Assembly (NCBI GenBank): GCA_001516025.1
Contig: LOEU01000039.1
Coordinates: forward strand, 1-47,688
Source: a bacterium BRH_c32
GTDB taxonomy: Bacteria; Bacteroidota; Ignavibacteria; Ignavibacteriales; Melioribacteraceae
Reading direction: 5' to 3'
Length of the DNA stretch: 47,688 nt
The notes below the pieces were generated by a model. The model had not been told where the DNA came from. It made no database searches and was given only the letters and a program-made list of their open reading frames with translations. The position numbers and the translations under genes were made by a program. Below, one piece after another: positions 26,439 to 35,650 of this stretch. How positions within the stretch are numbered: the stretch's first letter is position 1; each line of letters starts with the position of its first letter.

Positions 26439-28386
26439 GCGTAATTGAAATAATTTTATCATCCTGATCGATATTATTAACGGTATCCATACCGGAGATA
26501 ACTTTCCCGAAAAGTGAATATTTGCCGTTAAGGTGGGGGTAGTAGCTATGCATAATAAACCATTGAGAGCCTTCGGTATCTTTTCCTGCACTAGCCATTC
26601 CGATCATTCCCTCTTTATAGGGAAAAGTTGAAGTTTCGGAGATAATATCATACCCGGGACCGCGCCAGCCCGTTCCGCTAGGATCGCCTGTCTGTATAAC
26701 AAAATTCGGTACTACACGATGGAAAATGATATTATCAAAAAACTTTTCATTAACTAATTTTGTAAAACTCCCGACCGTAATCGGTGCAATTTCAGGCATC
26801 AATTCAATCTTAATCTCACCCTTATTTGTCTTTACTAAAAATTGTTTTATCAAAAAGTTATTTTTTAATAGCTTCTCAAAAAGAGGATTTTCTTTTTTGA
26901 CAGTCTTTATTCCCATTTGAGAATCGGCATAATTTTTAATAGATGTTACATTAGATTGAGATAATTCTTTGAGTACGATTTCTTGAAATTCTTTTCCGAA
27001 TTTAGAAGAAAGCCCGCCTAAGGAAGCGATGCTTTCATAATAATCACTATTATTTTTGTATCTCTTAATCTGATCTAAAATTATTGCTTTTATTTCATTG
27101 GAGAAATTATCTATATAAGTAGAATCAAGACCATCGGCGATTATTGAAATTATTGAAGGGAATTTGCTTCCCAATAACCCGAATAATTTATCTCTGTATT
27201 TGATAGAATCTGTAAGTTCTTTTTGAAGATTCAAGAATGCTTGTGCGCTATTCATTACATCTTTTTCATTCTCTTTCGAGATGTTTTTAGAGAGATAATT
27301 ATAATTATATTCCGGAGAAGACTTTACTTCCTCCAAAACGCGAATTACATAATTTTCATTTACCTTGTCGGCATATTCATTTAGATAATTATAAGCATTC
27401 TCTTTATCCAATTTGCAGAGGGATATAAACAGCTCACCTTTAGAATTTTTCGTTAAATCTTTCTTTAAATAATAATTAATACCATTTAGGAGCAGACCCA
27501 TTCCTAATGGACTTGTTTTTATGTTCCTCAAAGAGATTGCAGTCAGGCGAGATACATTTGGATTTTTATCTAAAAGTAATTTAAGTATTGGCTTAAAGCT
27601 CTCAAGTGACAAATCCGTTAAATTACAAAGACCTTTTGCAGCTTCAGCTCTCAATCTCCAATCGTCATTATATAGATATGATAGAAGTAATTTTTCTTTT
27701 TCTTTAATTTCTATTTTTGGGATGAGTTTAATTGTACTAATAACTATTTCATTATCATTCGATTTTAGTAGCTGATTATAATTAAATTGAGCTTCTGTTA
27801 TACCAGTAGGAGTTTTTCTAAAAAGAGTAAAAAGTGCTTCTTCAATATCATTATTATCTTCAGATTCGTTAATGATTCTAAGAAGTATCAAAGCTTCTCT
27901 TCCTTCTAAAGAAAAATTACGTAATTGAAAATTAAGTATTCCCATTGCAGATTTCATCGCGAATGGTTTATACTTTTCCGTCATAATAATTAATTTCAGA
28001 AAGTCGGATTGATTACCGGTCTTACCGATTGCTTCAATAATTTCTCGGAATGAATTTGCGTTTGCATTAATTTGAAGTTCTCTAAAAAGCAGATCGATAC
28101 TACTTCGGCAATTAGAAATACCTCCTAATGCAAATGCTGCTTCACGTCCATATTTTGAAAAATCGGTTTTTTTTATATCATCTACAAAAGTGGAATCATT
28201 TGAATGATATAAAGCAATTAAAGCAGCTTTAACATCACTTTCGTTACTGCTCGATAAATATTTTGAAATTATATCCTTATCGAATGTACGATTAGCAGCA
28301 GTTAAGATTAGATCTCTATTATCCCTATTGAACTGTGCCCAAAGGTTGACGGATACAAATAAAAATATTAAAAATAATTTTTTCAT
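26428..28386 (-). CDS. HEAT-repeat protein with C-terminal cyclophilin-type prolyl isomerase
   Basis: A 652-residue protein: signal peptide (residues 1-18), about 480 residues of helical HEAT-like repeats (for example YNDDWRLRAEAAKGLCNL, NPNVSRLTAISLRNI), then a cyclophilin domain (about 510-652). The latter has the hallmark FHRVVPNFVIQTGDPSGTG, MASAGKDTEGSQWFI and LFGKVI. It would act outside the cytoplasm as a peptidyl-prolyl isomerase with a scaffold. The start overlaps the stop of the upstream GNAT gene by 4 nt (ATGA), so both are in one operon. Use of HEAT repeats as a client-binding arm is inference. Confidence 0.88.
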   Translation of the reverse strand: MKKLFLIFLFVSVNLWAQFNRDNRDLILTAANRTFDKDIISKYLSSSNESDVKAALIALYHSNDSTFVDDIKKTDFSKYGREAAFALGGISNCRSSIDLLFRELQINANANSFREIIEAIGKTGNQSDFLKLIIMTEKYKPFAMKSAMGILNFQLRNFSLEGREALILLRIINESEDNNDIEEALFTLFRKTPTGITEAQFNYNQLLKSNDNEIVISTIKLIPKIEIKEKEKLLLSYLYNDDWRLRAEAAKGLCNLTDLSLESFKPILKLLLDKNPNVSRLTAISLRNIKTSPLGMGLLLNGINYYLKKDLTKNSKGELFISLCKLDKENAYNYLNEYADKVNENYVIRVLEEVKSSPEYNYNYLSKNISKENEKDVMNSAQAFLNLQKELTDSIKYRDKLFGLLGSKFPSIISIIADGLDSTYIDNFSNEIKAIILDQIKRYKNNSDYYESIASLGGLSSKFGKEFQEIVLKELSQSNVTSIKNYADSQMGIKTVKKENPLFEKLLKNNFLIKQFLVKTNKGEIKIELMPEIAPITVGSFTKLVNEKFFDNIIFHRVVPNFVIQTGDPSGTGWRGPGYDIISETSTFPYKEGMIGMASAGKDTEGSQWFIMHSYYPHLNGKYSLFGKVISGMDTVNNIDQDDKIISITPIR

Positions 28387-29507
28387 TTTAGCTCACAATC
28401 ATATATTCTATAACGTTTATAGACAACTCCTTTCATAGCAAGAGCACCGCGCACCATCATATCGTTATCTTCAAGAATCCAGCTTGCTTCGCCTCTATGT
28501 ATATTAAGTTTAGCTGCTCTTTCCATTGCTTCCATATAAAAAACCGCATCCAAACCTTTTCTTTGAAACTCGGGAATAATTCCGAGAGTAATTACTCTGC
28601 TCCATGTAATTTTCTTTTTCATCGTAAAAAGTTTTAACCAATTAAACGGGAGAAGTCTTCCATTCATATGTTTAAAAATCTGATTATAATCGGGCATCAC
28701 CAAAGCAAATCCAATTAATTGTCCTTTTACTTCACCGAAATAAACGAGTGATGGTTCTACCAATGGTTTTAGGTCTTTCGCCATTGCATCAATTTCGGCT
28801 TCGGTCATCGGCACGAATCCCCAATTAGGAGCCCATGCTTTATTATAGATATATTTTACTTTTTCTAAATCTTTATTAAATTCTTTTGGATTCATCTGGA
28901 ATATTTTTAGGCCTGCTCTTTCTTTTGCGAGTTCTGCCACACGTTTTACTTTGTCTGCTTTCTTTAATTCTTCTGCTTCGATATTAAAAGCAAGAAGATC
29001 CTTTGCTTTCTTAAATCCATAATTATCTACGAGTTTTAAATAGTAGGGAGGATTATAAGGCATTAATAATCTAGGGTCATCATCGAAACCGTCCACGAGC
29101 ATTGCCCATTCATCGTTAGATGATGGATTAGCAGGACCGCGCATTACATCAAGTCCCTTGCTTAGCAGCCAATTTTTAGCCGTATCGAATAATTTATTGG
29201 CAACTTCTTGATCATTGATAGATTCAAAGAAGCCGAAGAAGCCGACCTTATCGTGATGATATTGATTATGGAGATCATTTTTAATTGCCGAAATTCTTCC
29301 AACAATTTTATTATTACGCCATGCAAGGAAATTCTCCATCTCAGCATGTTCAAAAAAAGGATTCTTCTTTTTATCAAGAATATGTTTTTTATCATATAAA
29401 AGAGGAGGAACCCAATGAGGATAATCTTTATAAATTTCCCATTGGAATTTTAAGAATTTATTCAGTTCAGATTTTGATTTTACATTGGTAATTGTAATTT
29501 CACTCAT
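28383..29507 (-). CDS. GNAT/YghO-like acyltransferase, candidate bacterial ceramide synthase
   Basis: A 374-residue cytoplasmic protein. It has an N-terminal segment with YPHWVPPLLYDKK, then RGPANPSSNDEWAML, MPYNPPYY, a GNAT-like acyl-CoA region with GEVKGQLIGFALVMPDYNQ, and LGIIPEFQRKGLDAVF (the pyrophosphate-binding Q/R-x-x-G-x-A loop reads QRKGLDA). The overall pattern is the YghO-like double-GNAT family. Bacterial ceramide synthase of the Caulobacter pathway was described as a GNAT-fold enzyme. The neighbouring serine palmitoyltransferase and NAD-dependent reductase make N-acylation of 3-ketosphinganine the best guess. A GAGG ribosome site precedes the ATG. Specific function is inference from context. 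Confidence 0.72.
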   Translation of the reverse strand: MSEITITNVKSKSELNKFLKFQWEIYKDYPHWVPPLLYDKKHILDKKKNPFFEHAEMENFLAWRNNKIVGRISAIKNDLHNQYHHDKVGFFGFFESINDQEVANKLFDTAKNWLLSKGLDVMRGPANPSSNDEWAMLVDGFDDDPRLLMPYNPPYYLKLVDNYGFKKAKDLLAFNIEAEELKKADKVKRVAELAKERAGLKIFQMNPKEFNKDLEKVKYIYNKAWAPNWGFVPMTEAEIDAMAKDLKPLVEPSLVYFGEVKGQLIGFALVMPDYNQIFKHMNGRLLPFNWLKLFTMKKKITWSRVITLGIIPEFQRKGLDAVFYMEAMERAAKLNIHRGEASWILEDNDMMVRGALAMKGVVYKRYRIYDCELK

Positions 29508-29523
29508 ATAATATCCTCAAAAT

Positions 29524-29557
29524 AAAAAAAGCATACCCGAAAAGATTCAAGTATGCT
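29524..29557 (-). terminator. Intrinsic terminator after serine palmitoyltransferase gene
   Basis: On the minus strand AGCATAC...GTATGCT forms a 7-bp stem with partial extension, followed by a run of seven T. It lies between the transferase gene and the acyltransferase gene, so the latter would be read by partial read-through or from its own promoter. Confidence 0.65.
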
Positions 29558-29580
29558 CTATAAAAAATAATTAGTTCAAT

Positions 29581-30771
29581 TTAAATTAGACCTAAATTTT
29601 TCCCAACCATTGTGAAAGTTTCGATGATTTTTTCTAAATGTTCTTTTTCGTGAGTAGCCATATAACTTGTTCGCATCATTTGGCGACCTTGAGGGACACC
29701 GGGAGAAATGAATACATTAACGAAAACACCTGCATCATACAATGCTCTCCACATTTGGAATGCGATTGCATCATCGCCAACAATCACAGGTACAATTGCA
29801 GTTCTTCCATCAATAATTTTAAAGCCGGCTTCTGATAAACCTTTTCTCACAAAATCAGCATTACTAGCTAAACGAGAAACGCGTTCCGGTTCCTGCTCTA
29901 AGATTTCTAAAGCGGCTAATGCAGCAGCCACCGAAGCGGGAGTTGGAGATGCACTAAAAATTAATGCAGAAGAATGATGCTTTAGGTAATCAATTACTTT
30001 TGCCTTACCTGCGACAAATCCGCCTAAGGATGCAAAAGTTTTACTGAATGTACCCATTGTCATATCGACATCGTTTTCGAGATTAAATTCACTTGCGGTA
30101 CCTCTTCCACCTTTACCGATAACGCCCACTGAATGAGCATCATCTATCAAAGTACGTGCATTATATTTTTTAGCTAATTCTACTAATTTAGGAAGATGAA
30201 CAATTTCACCGCCGGTGCTAAATACTCCATCACTAATTAAAAGTTTTGGAGCATCGAGTGGGAGCTTAGATAAAACTCTTTCCAAATCAGCCATATCATT
30301 ATGATGGTATCTAACGACTTCGATTGCGCCGCCCTTAGCCATCATATTACCTGCAACAATACACGCATGATTATCTCTATCAGAAACAACATATTCACCG
30401 CGACCAACCAATGTAGGAATAATTCCTTGTGCTGTTTGATATCCGGTACTATATAAAAGAACAGCTTCGGTACCAAAAAACTTTGCTAATCTGTGTTCCA
30501 ATTCTATATGTAAGTCTAGAGTTCCGGTTAAGTATCTACTTCCCGAGCAGCCGGTGCCATATTTTTTTACTGCATTAATTGCAGCTTCTTTAACTTTTGG
30601 ATGTGCAGTAAGCCCCAAATAGTTGTTAGAACCTGCCATTATAATTTTACGTCCTTCAATTTGAACTACTGGACCTTCATTCTCTTCAATTGCTCTGAAG
30701 TATGGGTAAACGCCCATTGCTTTGATATCATCAGCTCTGGTAAAATCGTAACATTTTTTGAATAAATCCAA
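29581..30771 (-). CDS. spt: Serine palmitoyltransferase-like alpha-oxoamine synthase
   Basis: A 396-residue PLP enzyme of the KBL/BioF/SPT group: SNNYLGL (about 48-54), [21 protein letters not shown] (His135 stacks on PLP), [10 protein letters not shown] (210-219) and [12 protein letters not shown] with the Schiff-base Lys244. The extended N-terminal segment and the surrounding genes favour serine palmitoyltransferase (serine + acyl-CoA to 3-ketosphinganine) over 2-amino-3-ketobutyrate ligase or BioF. No biotin or threonine genes are near. The start is a TTG at 30771, because no ATG exists in frame upstream and a GGAGG ribosome site lies 7 nt before it. It is divergent from the reductase gene at 30878. 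Confidence 0.82.
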   Translation of the reverse strand: MDLFKKCYDFTRADDIKAMGVYPYFRAIEENEGPVVQIEGRKIIMAGSNNYLGLTAHPKVKEAAINAVKKYGTGCSGSRYLTGTLDLHIELEHRLAKFFGTEAVLLYSTGYQTAQGIIPTLVGRGEYVVSDRDNHACIVAGNMMAKGGAIEVVRYHHNDMADLERVLSKLPLDAPKLLISDGVFSTGGEIVHLPKLVELAKKYNARTLIDDAHSVGVIGKGGRGTASEFNLENDVDMTMGTFSKTFASLGGFVAGKAKVIDYLKHHSSALIFSASPTPASVAAALAALEILEQEPERVSRLASNADFVRKGLSEAGFKIIDGRTAIVPVIVGDDAIAFQMWRALYDAGVFVNVFISPGVPQGRQMMRTSYMATHEKEHLEKIIETFTMVGKNLGLI

Positions 30772-30824
30772 AATTATCCTCCGGGATGTTAACTATGGTT
30801 GACTTTTTTTTGTTATCTTAATAA

Positions 30825-30853
30825 TTGTCAAAAATAACTGTTTAATTTATTAA
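30825..30853 (+). promoter_or_regulatory. Candidate promoter of the reductase gene
   Basis: TTGTCA (30825-30830) and TATTAA (30848-30853) are separated by 17 nt and lie about 25 nt before the ATG at 30878, inside the 106-bp divergent region shared with the serine palmitoyltransferase gene. Visual match only. Confidence 0.35.
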
Positions 30854-30877
30854 AAAAGTGTATAAAATCAAATTAAT

Positions 30878-31879
30878 ATGAACATGGAAATAAAGAAAAT
30901 GAAATCAGTGGTAACAGGTGCATCCGGATTTGTCGGTAGTCATTTAGTCGATTTATTGCTTGAGAAGGGGCACGAAGTTGTATGTTTATTAAGAAAAAGT
31001 TCATCAAGAAAATGGCTTGATGGAAAACCTGTTCAAATTGTTGATGCCGGTCTATTTGATTACGATGCACTTAGAGAAGTATTAAAAGATGCAGATTATT
31101 TATTCCATGTAGCCGGAGTAGTAAAATCGAAAACCGATGAAGGATATACTAGAGGAAACGTAGAGACCACAAAATCATTATTAGAAGTAGTGGCTAAGAA
31201 TAATCGCAACATAAAAAAAATAGTAATAGTAAGTTCCCAGACTGCCGGCGGTCCATCTTTATCCGAAAAAGCAAGGATTGAATCTGATTTGGCTTCACCG
31301 ATCACTCGATATGGAAAGAGTAAACTCGAACAGGAAAAATTAGCTCAATCATATATGGATATTTTACCGATTACGATTGTTCGTCCACCGGCGGTATATG
31401 GAGAACGTGATACTGAAATCTATCTCGTATTTAAAACATATAAAAGCGGTTTGATGACATTAGTCGGTTTCGATAAAAAGAAACTAAGTCTTGTTTATGT
31501 AAAGGATTTAGTTAATGGGATCTACCTAGCAGGGATTTCGGAAAATTCAAAAGGAGAAACTTATTATATAGGACCTGAAGAATATTATGATTGGGATGTA
31601 GTAAGCGAAGCAATTAAAAAAGCATTTGGCAAAGGGGCACTAAAACTTAGGATTCCTCATTCGATAGTATATGTTGTGGCATATATTGCACAATTCTTTT
31701 CGATGTTTAGCAAGAACGCTGCTACATTCAATATAGAAAAAGCTAGAGATTTTGTACAAAGATATTGGACTTGCGATGTATCGAAAGCTAAGGAGCAATT
31801 AGGATATAAACAGCAATACTCTCTTCAAGAAGGAATGAATAGAACTATTGCATGGTACAAAGAAAATAAGTGGCTTTAA
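30878..31879 (+). CDS. NAD-dependent epimerase/dehydratase, candidate ketoceramide reductase (CerR-like)
   Basis: A 333-residue extended short-chain dehydrogenase. It has the Rossmann motif VTGASGFVGSHL (12-23), a catalytic serine region VIVSSQTA (117-123), Tyr145-x-x-x-Lys149 (RYGKSK), RPPAVYG and a C-terminal DVSKAKEQLGY motif of the sugar-epimerase group. A C-terminal hydrophobic stretch (IVYVVAYIAQFF) may touch the membrane, as expected for a lipid substrate. In bacterial ceramide synthesis an NAD-dependent epimerase-like enzyme reduces 3-oxo-ceramide to dihydroceramide. The divergent placement beside the SPT-like gene supports that. An isoprenoid or sugar substrate is the alternative. 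Its stop overlaps that of the convergent cytochrome gene by 3 bp. Confidence 0.74.
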   Translation: MNMEIKKMKSVVTGASGFVGSHLVDLLLEKGHEVVCLLRKSSSRKWLDGKPVQIVDAGLFDYDALREVLKDADYLFHVAGVVKSKTDEGYTRGNVETTKSLLEVVAKNNRNIKKIVIVSSQTAGGPSLSEKARIESDLASPITRYGKSKLEQEKLAQSYMDILPITIVRPPAVYGERDTEIYLVFKTYKSGLMTLVGFDKKKLSLVYVKDLVNGIYLAGISENSKGETYYIGPEEYYDWDVVSEAIKKAFGKGALKLRIPHSIVYVVAYIAQFFSMFSKNAATFNIEKARDFVQRYWTCDVSKAKEQLGYKQQYSLQEGMNRTIAWYKENKWL

Positions 31880-32295
31880 TTATTTTTAGCACCTTCTTTA
31901 ACCCAAGTTCTGATACCTGCAATCTGATTGGATGTTAATCCCCAATATCCAAGGGGAGGCATAGGGTCAACGTAATTACCTTCAATAGCCCAAATAAGTT
32001 TACTATTATCCGGCAATCCCGGAGCTACGACAAGAAAATCTGAGGTAGCATTGACGTGAGAAGTAAAACTTAATCCGGCTGCTCTTACCTGATCATCATG
32101 ACAGCCCGCATTAGCGCATTTAGCAGTGAATACAGGTTGAATATATTGATTATAACTAACATTTGAAGATGGGATCATTTTATTATCCAGTTCAAATACA
32201 TTTATTGTATCATCACAGCTTGTACTTACAATTAAAGCAAATCCGACTATCAAAGCTAAGTTGATTATTTTTGATTTTATTTCTATTCGTTTCAT
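31876..32295 (-). CDS. Small c-type cytochrome-like lipoprotein with C-x4-CH heme motif
   Basis: A 139-residue protein with a lipoprotein-type signal (LIVSTSC, Cys27). A single heme-binding motif CANAGCH (Cys60, Cys65, His66) follows, with four rather than two residues between the cysteines. A later DPMPPLG (Met112) offers the distal ligand. The layout YIQPVF-x3-C...GCHD is seen in many Bacteroidota/Planctomycete surface cytochromes and domains of the same kind. It would be an electron carrier or heme sensor in the periplasm. Monocistronic, convergent with the reductase gene. Confidence 0.8.
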   Translation of the reverse strand: MKRIEIKSKIINLALIVGFALIVSTSCDDTINVFELDNKMIPSSNVSYNQYIQPVFTAKCANAGCHDDQVRAAGLSFTSHVNATSDFLVVAPGLPDNSKLIWAIEGNYVDPMPPLGYWGLTSNQIAGIRTWVKEGAKNN

Positions 32296-32424
32296 AATTA
32301 CAATTCAATTGAAAATGACATAAAAAAGATAATAAATATTTTTGATTAAATGAGGGGGATAATTTATCTCATAGTCACAAACCAAAATATTTCATATTTT
32401 TAAAAATAAAATGAGATAAGATAA

Positions 32425-34083
32425 TTGAAAATAATAAACAAATATTCACACAGGCTTCAATTAGCAAGCCGAAGAAATACGGTATTAATTTCCCGACTGG
32501 TAATAATTTTACTTTCTCTAGTTTTAATAAACTCATGGTTATTTAAATATATAATGGAATTGGAGAATCATTATTACTCGTGGATAACAAGTTTCTATTG
32601 GACTATTTCCAATATGTCAACTCTAGGTCTCGGTGATATAACATTTGAAAGCGATCTGGGGAGATTTTTTAATATACTTGCATCGCTTTCAGGGTTGGTT
32701 TATATCTTTGTATTATTTCCATACACATTCGTAAAGTTATTTCAATCGACAGAAAGAATACATCGTGACTTACGAAATACTATTTCGGATCATATCATTT
32801 TAACTCAATTCGATCATATTTCTTCTTCATTAATAAAAAAACTAAAGCAATATAGAATAGCGTATGTATTAGTTGTGCCTGAACTTAATCAGGCCTCTGA
32901 ATTAATGGATATGGGATTTAATGTTGTTTCAAGCGAAATGGATGATCAGGAGACCTTTGAGAAAGTTAATATTGATAAATCACTCGGTGTTGTATTAACG
33001 GGTAATCATTTTTCAAATACGTCAATTACTTATGCCGTAAGGCAGAAATCAAATGTGGTCCCGATAGTATCGACAGCAGATTCTGAGAGTGCAAGTGAAG
33101 TTTTATATTTAGCCGGTGCATCGAATGTAATAAGACCGGGAGAGATGTTAGGAAGATTATTAGCGAGGAGAATTACGGCAGGTAATGCGCTCGCTCATAA
33201 TATTGGTGAATTCGGGCGACTTAAGATTGCAGAAGCTACGGTCAAAGGAACGCCGCTTGTAAATAAAACATTGTCTTCATCAAAGCTAAGAGAACTCTCG
33301 GGAGTTTCGGTTGTAGGCATTTGGGAAAAGGGAAGTTTTTCCACTGTCGATGCTACAACAGTTATATCCGAGCGTTCAGTGATTGTTCTAGCAGGTTCAC
33401 AGGAACAGATAGATCAATACAATGAAATATTTTGTATCTATAATATTTCAGTGGGAGAGGTAATAATAATTGGGGGTGGTGTTGTAGGTAAAACCCTTGG
33501 AAAAACATTAGATGAAAAAGAGATTGGTTATAAAATTATAGAGAAAAATCCCGATAAAGCCATTTCAGAAAAATATTTAGTCGGTGATGCATCTGATAAA
33601 GATTTTCTAATTAGTTCAGGTATTATGAATTCTCCGGCAGTTGCAATTACGACAGAAGATGATAACGTAAATATTTTCCTTACTACTCTAATAAGAAATT
33701 TGCGACCTGATATTCAGATAATAAGCAGGAGCAATTTAGATAGGGCAGCGGAGCATCTTTATTATGCCGGGTGTGATTTTGTTATCTCACTTTCATCTAT
33801 GGGAGCCAATAGTATATTCAATCTCCTAAAGAAGGGAAATATATTAATGATTGCCGAGGGAGTGGATATATTCAAAGTAGATTCTCCAAAAAAATTAATC
33901 GGTAAAACAATTATGAGTTCAACGGTAAGAGAGAAAACGGGGTGCAGTATAGTTGCGATAACTTCAGGAGACGAAATAAAAATTAATCCCGAGCCAACTT
34001 CGGTGATTGAAAAAGGAAAATCAATAGTACTGATAGGGAATGCAGAAGCCGAAACAAAGTTCTTTAATCAGTTTTCTGACTAA
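32425..34083 (+). CDS. Potassium channel with two RCK (TrkA-N/TrkA-C) domains
   Basis: A 552-residue protein. Two transmembrane helices (about 20-42 and 80-103) flank a pore loop with the filter TLGLGD (66-71). Two cytoplasmic RCK units follow: TrkA-N (HIILTQFDHI onwards) and TrkA-C (LKIAEATVKGTPLV), then a second TrkA-N (VIIIGGGVVGKTLGKTL, 348-364) and TrkA-C near the end. Dinucleotide- or ion-gated K+ conductance is the family role. The start is TTG at 32425: a stop lies directly upstream in frame and the next ATG (codon 44) would remove the first helix. The Leu-Gly-Leu-Gly-Asp filter differs from the canonical V-G-Y-G-D. It ends 8 bp from the convergent DUF4037 gene. Confidence 0.88.
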   Translation: MKIINKYSHRLQLASRRNTVLISRLVIILLSLVLINSWLFKYIMELENHYYSWITSFYWTISNMSTLGLGDITFESDLGRFFNILASLSGLVYIFVLFPYTFVKLFQSTERIHRDLRNTISDHIILTQFDHISSSLIKKLKQYRIAYVLVVPELNQASELMDMGFNVVSSEMDDQETFEKVNIDKSLGVVLTGNHFSNTSITYAVRQKSNVVPIVSTADSESASEVLYLAGASNVIRPGEMLGRLLARRITAGNALAHNIGEFGRLKIAEATVKGTPLVNKTLSSSKLRELSGVSVVGIWEKGSFSTVDATTVISERSVIVLAGSQEQIDQYNEIFCIYNISVGEVIIIGGGVVGKTLGKTLDEKEIGYKIIEKNPDKAISEKYLVGDASDKDFLISSGIMNSPAVAITTEDDNVNIFLTTLIRNLRPDIQIISRSNLDRAAEHLYYAGCDFVISLSSMGANSIFNLLKKGNILMIAEGVDIFKVDSPKKLIGKTIMSSTVREKTGCSIVAITSGDEIKINPEPTSVIEKGKSIVLIGNAEAETKFFNQFSD

Positions 34084-34091
34084 AGAGGAAA

Positions 34092-35045
34092 TTAGTAAAT
34101 ATCTTTAATGTTATAATCTCTTAGTTCAGGATTCTCGATACATTTTAATATTTCCAAAGAGTGGTCTAGAAGGAAACTAGATTTTATACAACTCAATTGC
34201 TGACGATTAAGTTCTTCGACAAAATATCCGCAAATGGTTTCAATGATTTCCGATTTTCGATTAAAATAATCGATTGGATTTGTAATCAGTATAGTTAATG
34301 AAAGTTTTTTAATGATTTCATATAATTTTTGTCCTAAAACCGGAAGAGAATATAAAGAGCGGTGCATCCATTTGTAATAGGGCATATAGCGCCAATTAAT
34401 TAGAAAGGCAAGTGAAATAGAAGCTTCAATAAATTTCGATTCGGCAAGATTAACAGCTACGATATCATTGCGATAAACGGAGCGCATATAATTATATTGC
34501 CCTGCTCGAGAGATTATAAAACACCTATCGGCAATTTTTTTTAGTCGAACATCATGAGGATAGAAATTCAATAGCTCATTTCTGAAATGGGTAAATTCAC
34601 CAAATTCATCATGAAAAATTTTACCGTTTGTGCAGGCAGCAAGCTCTGATTCACGTATCTCAATCCATTCTTCCCATTCGGAAGGCAGTTCACGTGATCC
34701 AATAAATCTTTGGTAAAAAGATTTAGTTTCAAAAACTCCCACTCTTCTCTTTGAATCATTACTTCGTTTACGAAAATTCAGACCAGCAAACTCAATAGGT
34801 AGGGAATCATAAGCAAGTTGCAGTTCTTTTCCGATATCCGCATAATCTTGTTCATTAAGCCAGATGGAAAAAGCAGGGCCCCAATCATGATCCATTGATA
34901 ATTCATCATCGAATCCGAAGCATTCAGAGCCCTCGCCCACTAGACCTATTGCCATTCTATTAAGATAGTCAGGAAAATTTTTTTCTATCATAGGTTTCCC
35001 GTAGAACTTATAATACCGTTCTGATAGAAGTAAGCCGTTCATCAA
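34092..35045 (-). CDS. DUF4037 nucleotidyltransferase-like protein
   Basis: A 317-residue protein with the DUF4037 signature VGEGSECFGFDDELSMDHDWGPAF (about residues 35-58). This contains the Gly-Ser and Asp-x-Asp elements of a minimal nucleotidyltransferase fold, with GVFETKSFYQRFIG and a conserved HRSLYSLP segment later. It overlaps the DUF4125 gene by 4 nt (ATGA), and these two domains are known to occur fused in single proteins. Both close the glycyl-radical operon: porin, DUF4125, DUF4037 are spaced by 9 bp or less. A role in modifying or monitoring the enzyme system, or nucleotidylation of a small molecule, is open. The biochemical function of the family is unknown to me. Confidence 0.8.
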   Translation of the reverse strand: MMNGLLLSERYYKFYGKPMIEKNFPDYLNRMAIGLVGEGSECFGFDDELSMDHDWGPAFSIWLNEQDYADIGKELQLAYDSLPIEFAGLNFRKRSNDSKRRVGVFETKSFYQRFIGSRELPSEWEEWIEIRESELAACTNGKIFHDEFGEFTHFRNELLNFYPHDVRLKKIADRCFIISRAGQYNYMRSVYRNDIVAVNLAESKFIEASISLAFLINWRYMPYYKWMHRSLYSLPVLGQKLYEIIKKLSLTILITNPIDYFNRKSEIIETICGYFVEELNRQQLSCIKSSFLLDHSLEILKCIENPELRDYNIKDIY

Positions 35046-35641
35046 CAGCCTTTATTAATATTATTATTCCAAAATTCTTTTTGTTTTTCTTTAGATTCTT
35101 TATCAGCCAAAGATTTATAACCTATCTTAACGAAAAGATTATTATATCTTTCTTCCACAAGATTTTTCCCGGTATCTAATGAATTATTTACTAAAGCAGC
35201 ATATTGCGAAAGAGTGTCTTCGGAATAAGTTTCTAATTCACATTTAAGATAATTAGTGAAATTACTTTCTGAATTATTCGGATTAGTAGGGAAAGTCAAC
35301 GGGTATTTTTGAGAAACTTCTTTCATCCATATCTGTTCAGCATACGCTATCTTTTCAATATCAGATGATTCAGCTATATGGGGTATAATGCCTTCCATAC
35401 GTCCATATTTTTCAGTCATTAAATTTCTTTCATCTTCTTTAGCTTGTTTTAAGTTTTCGAGGAAAGATTTTAATAATTTTTCATCAAATGCAGAATAGCT
35501 CATCCATCTCATCAGCTGAAAAGTTTTTCTATCTTCCTGGCAGCTATTCGGTTCAGAAGCATTAACACTGCTGAACATCTCCCATTCAATCTGAATAATA
35601 TCTTTTATCAAAGTTTCTTTTACATTATCTAAAGTTTCCAT
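35042..35641 (-). CDS. DUF4125 family protein
   Basis: A 199-residue protein matching DUF4125: IIQIEWEMFSSV, then SCQEDRKTFQLMRW (about residues 34-47), LKQAKEDERNLMTEKYGRMEG and IWMKEVSQKYP. The N-terminal half is helical and rich in charged residues; no signal peptide is present, so it is cytoplasmic. It lies 9 bp after the porin gene and overlaps the DUF4037 gene. The conserved Cys-Gln-x-Asp in CQED is present, as in the family. DUF4125 genes have been seen near glycyl-radical enzymes in anaerobes, but no activity is assigned to my knowledge. Confidence 0.8.
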   Translation of the reverse strand: METLDNVKETLIKDIIQIEWEMFSSVNASEPNSCQEDRKTFQLMRWMSYSAFDEKLLKSFLENLKQAKEDERNLMTEKYGRMEGIIPHIAESSDIEKIAYAEQIWMKEVSQKYPLTFPTNPNNSESNFTNYLKCELETYSEDTLSQYAALVNNSLDTGKNLVEERYNNLFVKIGYKSLADKESKEKQKEFWNNNINKGC

Positions 35642-35650
35642 TAGACGCCT

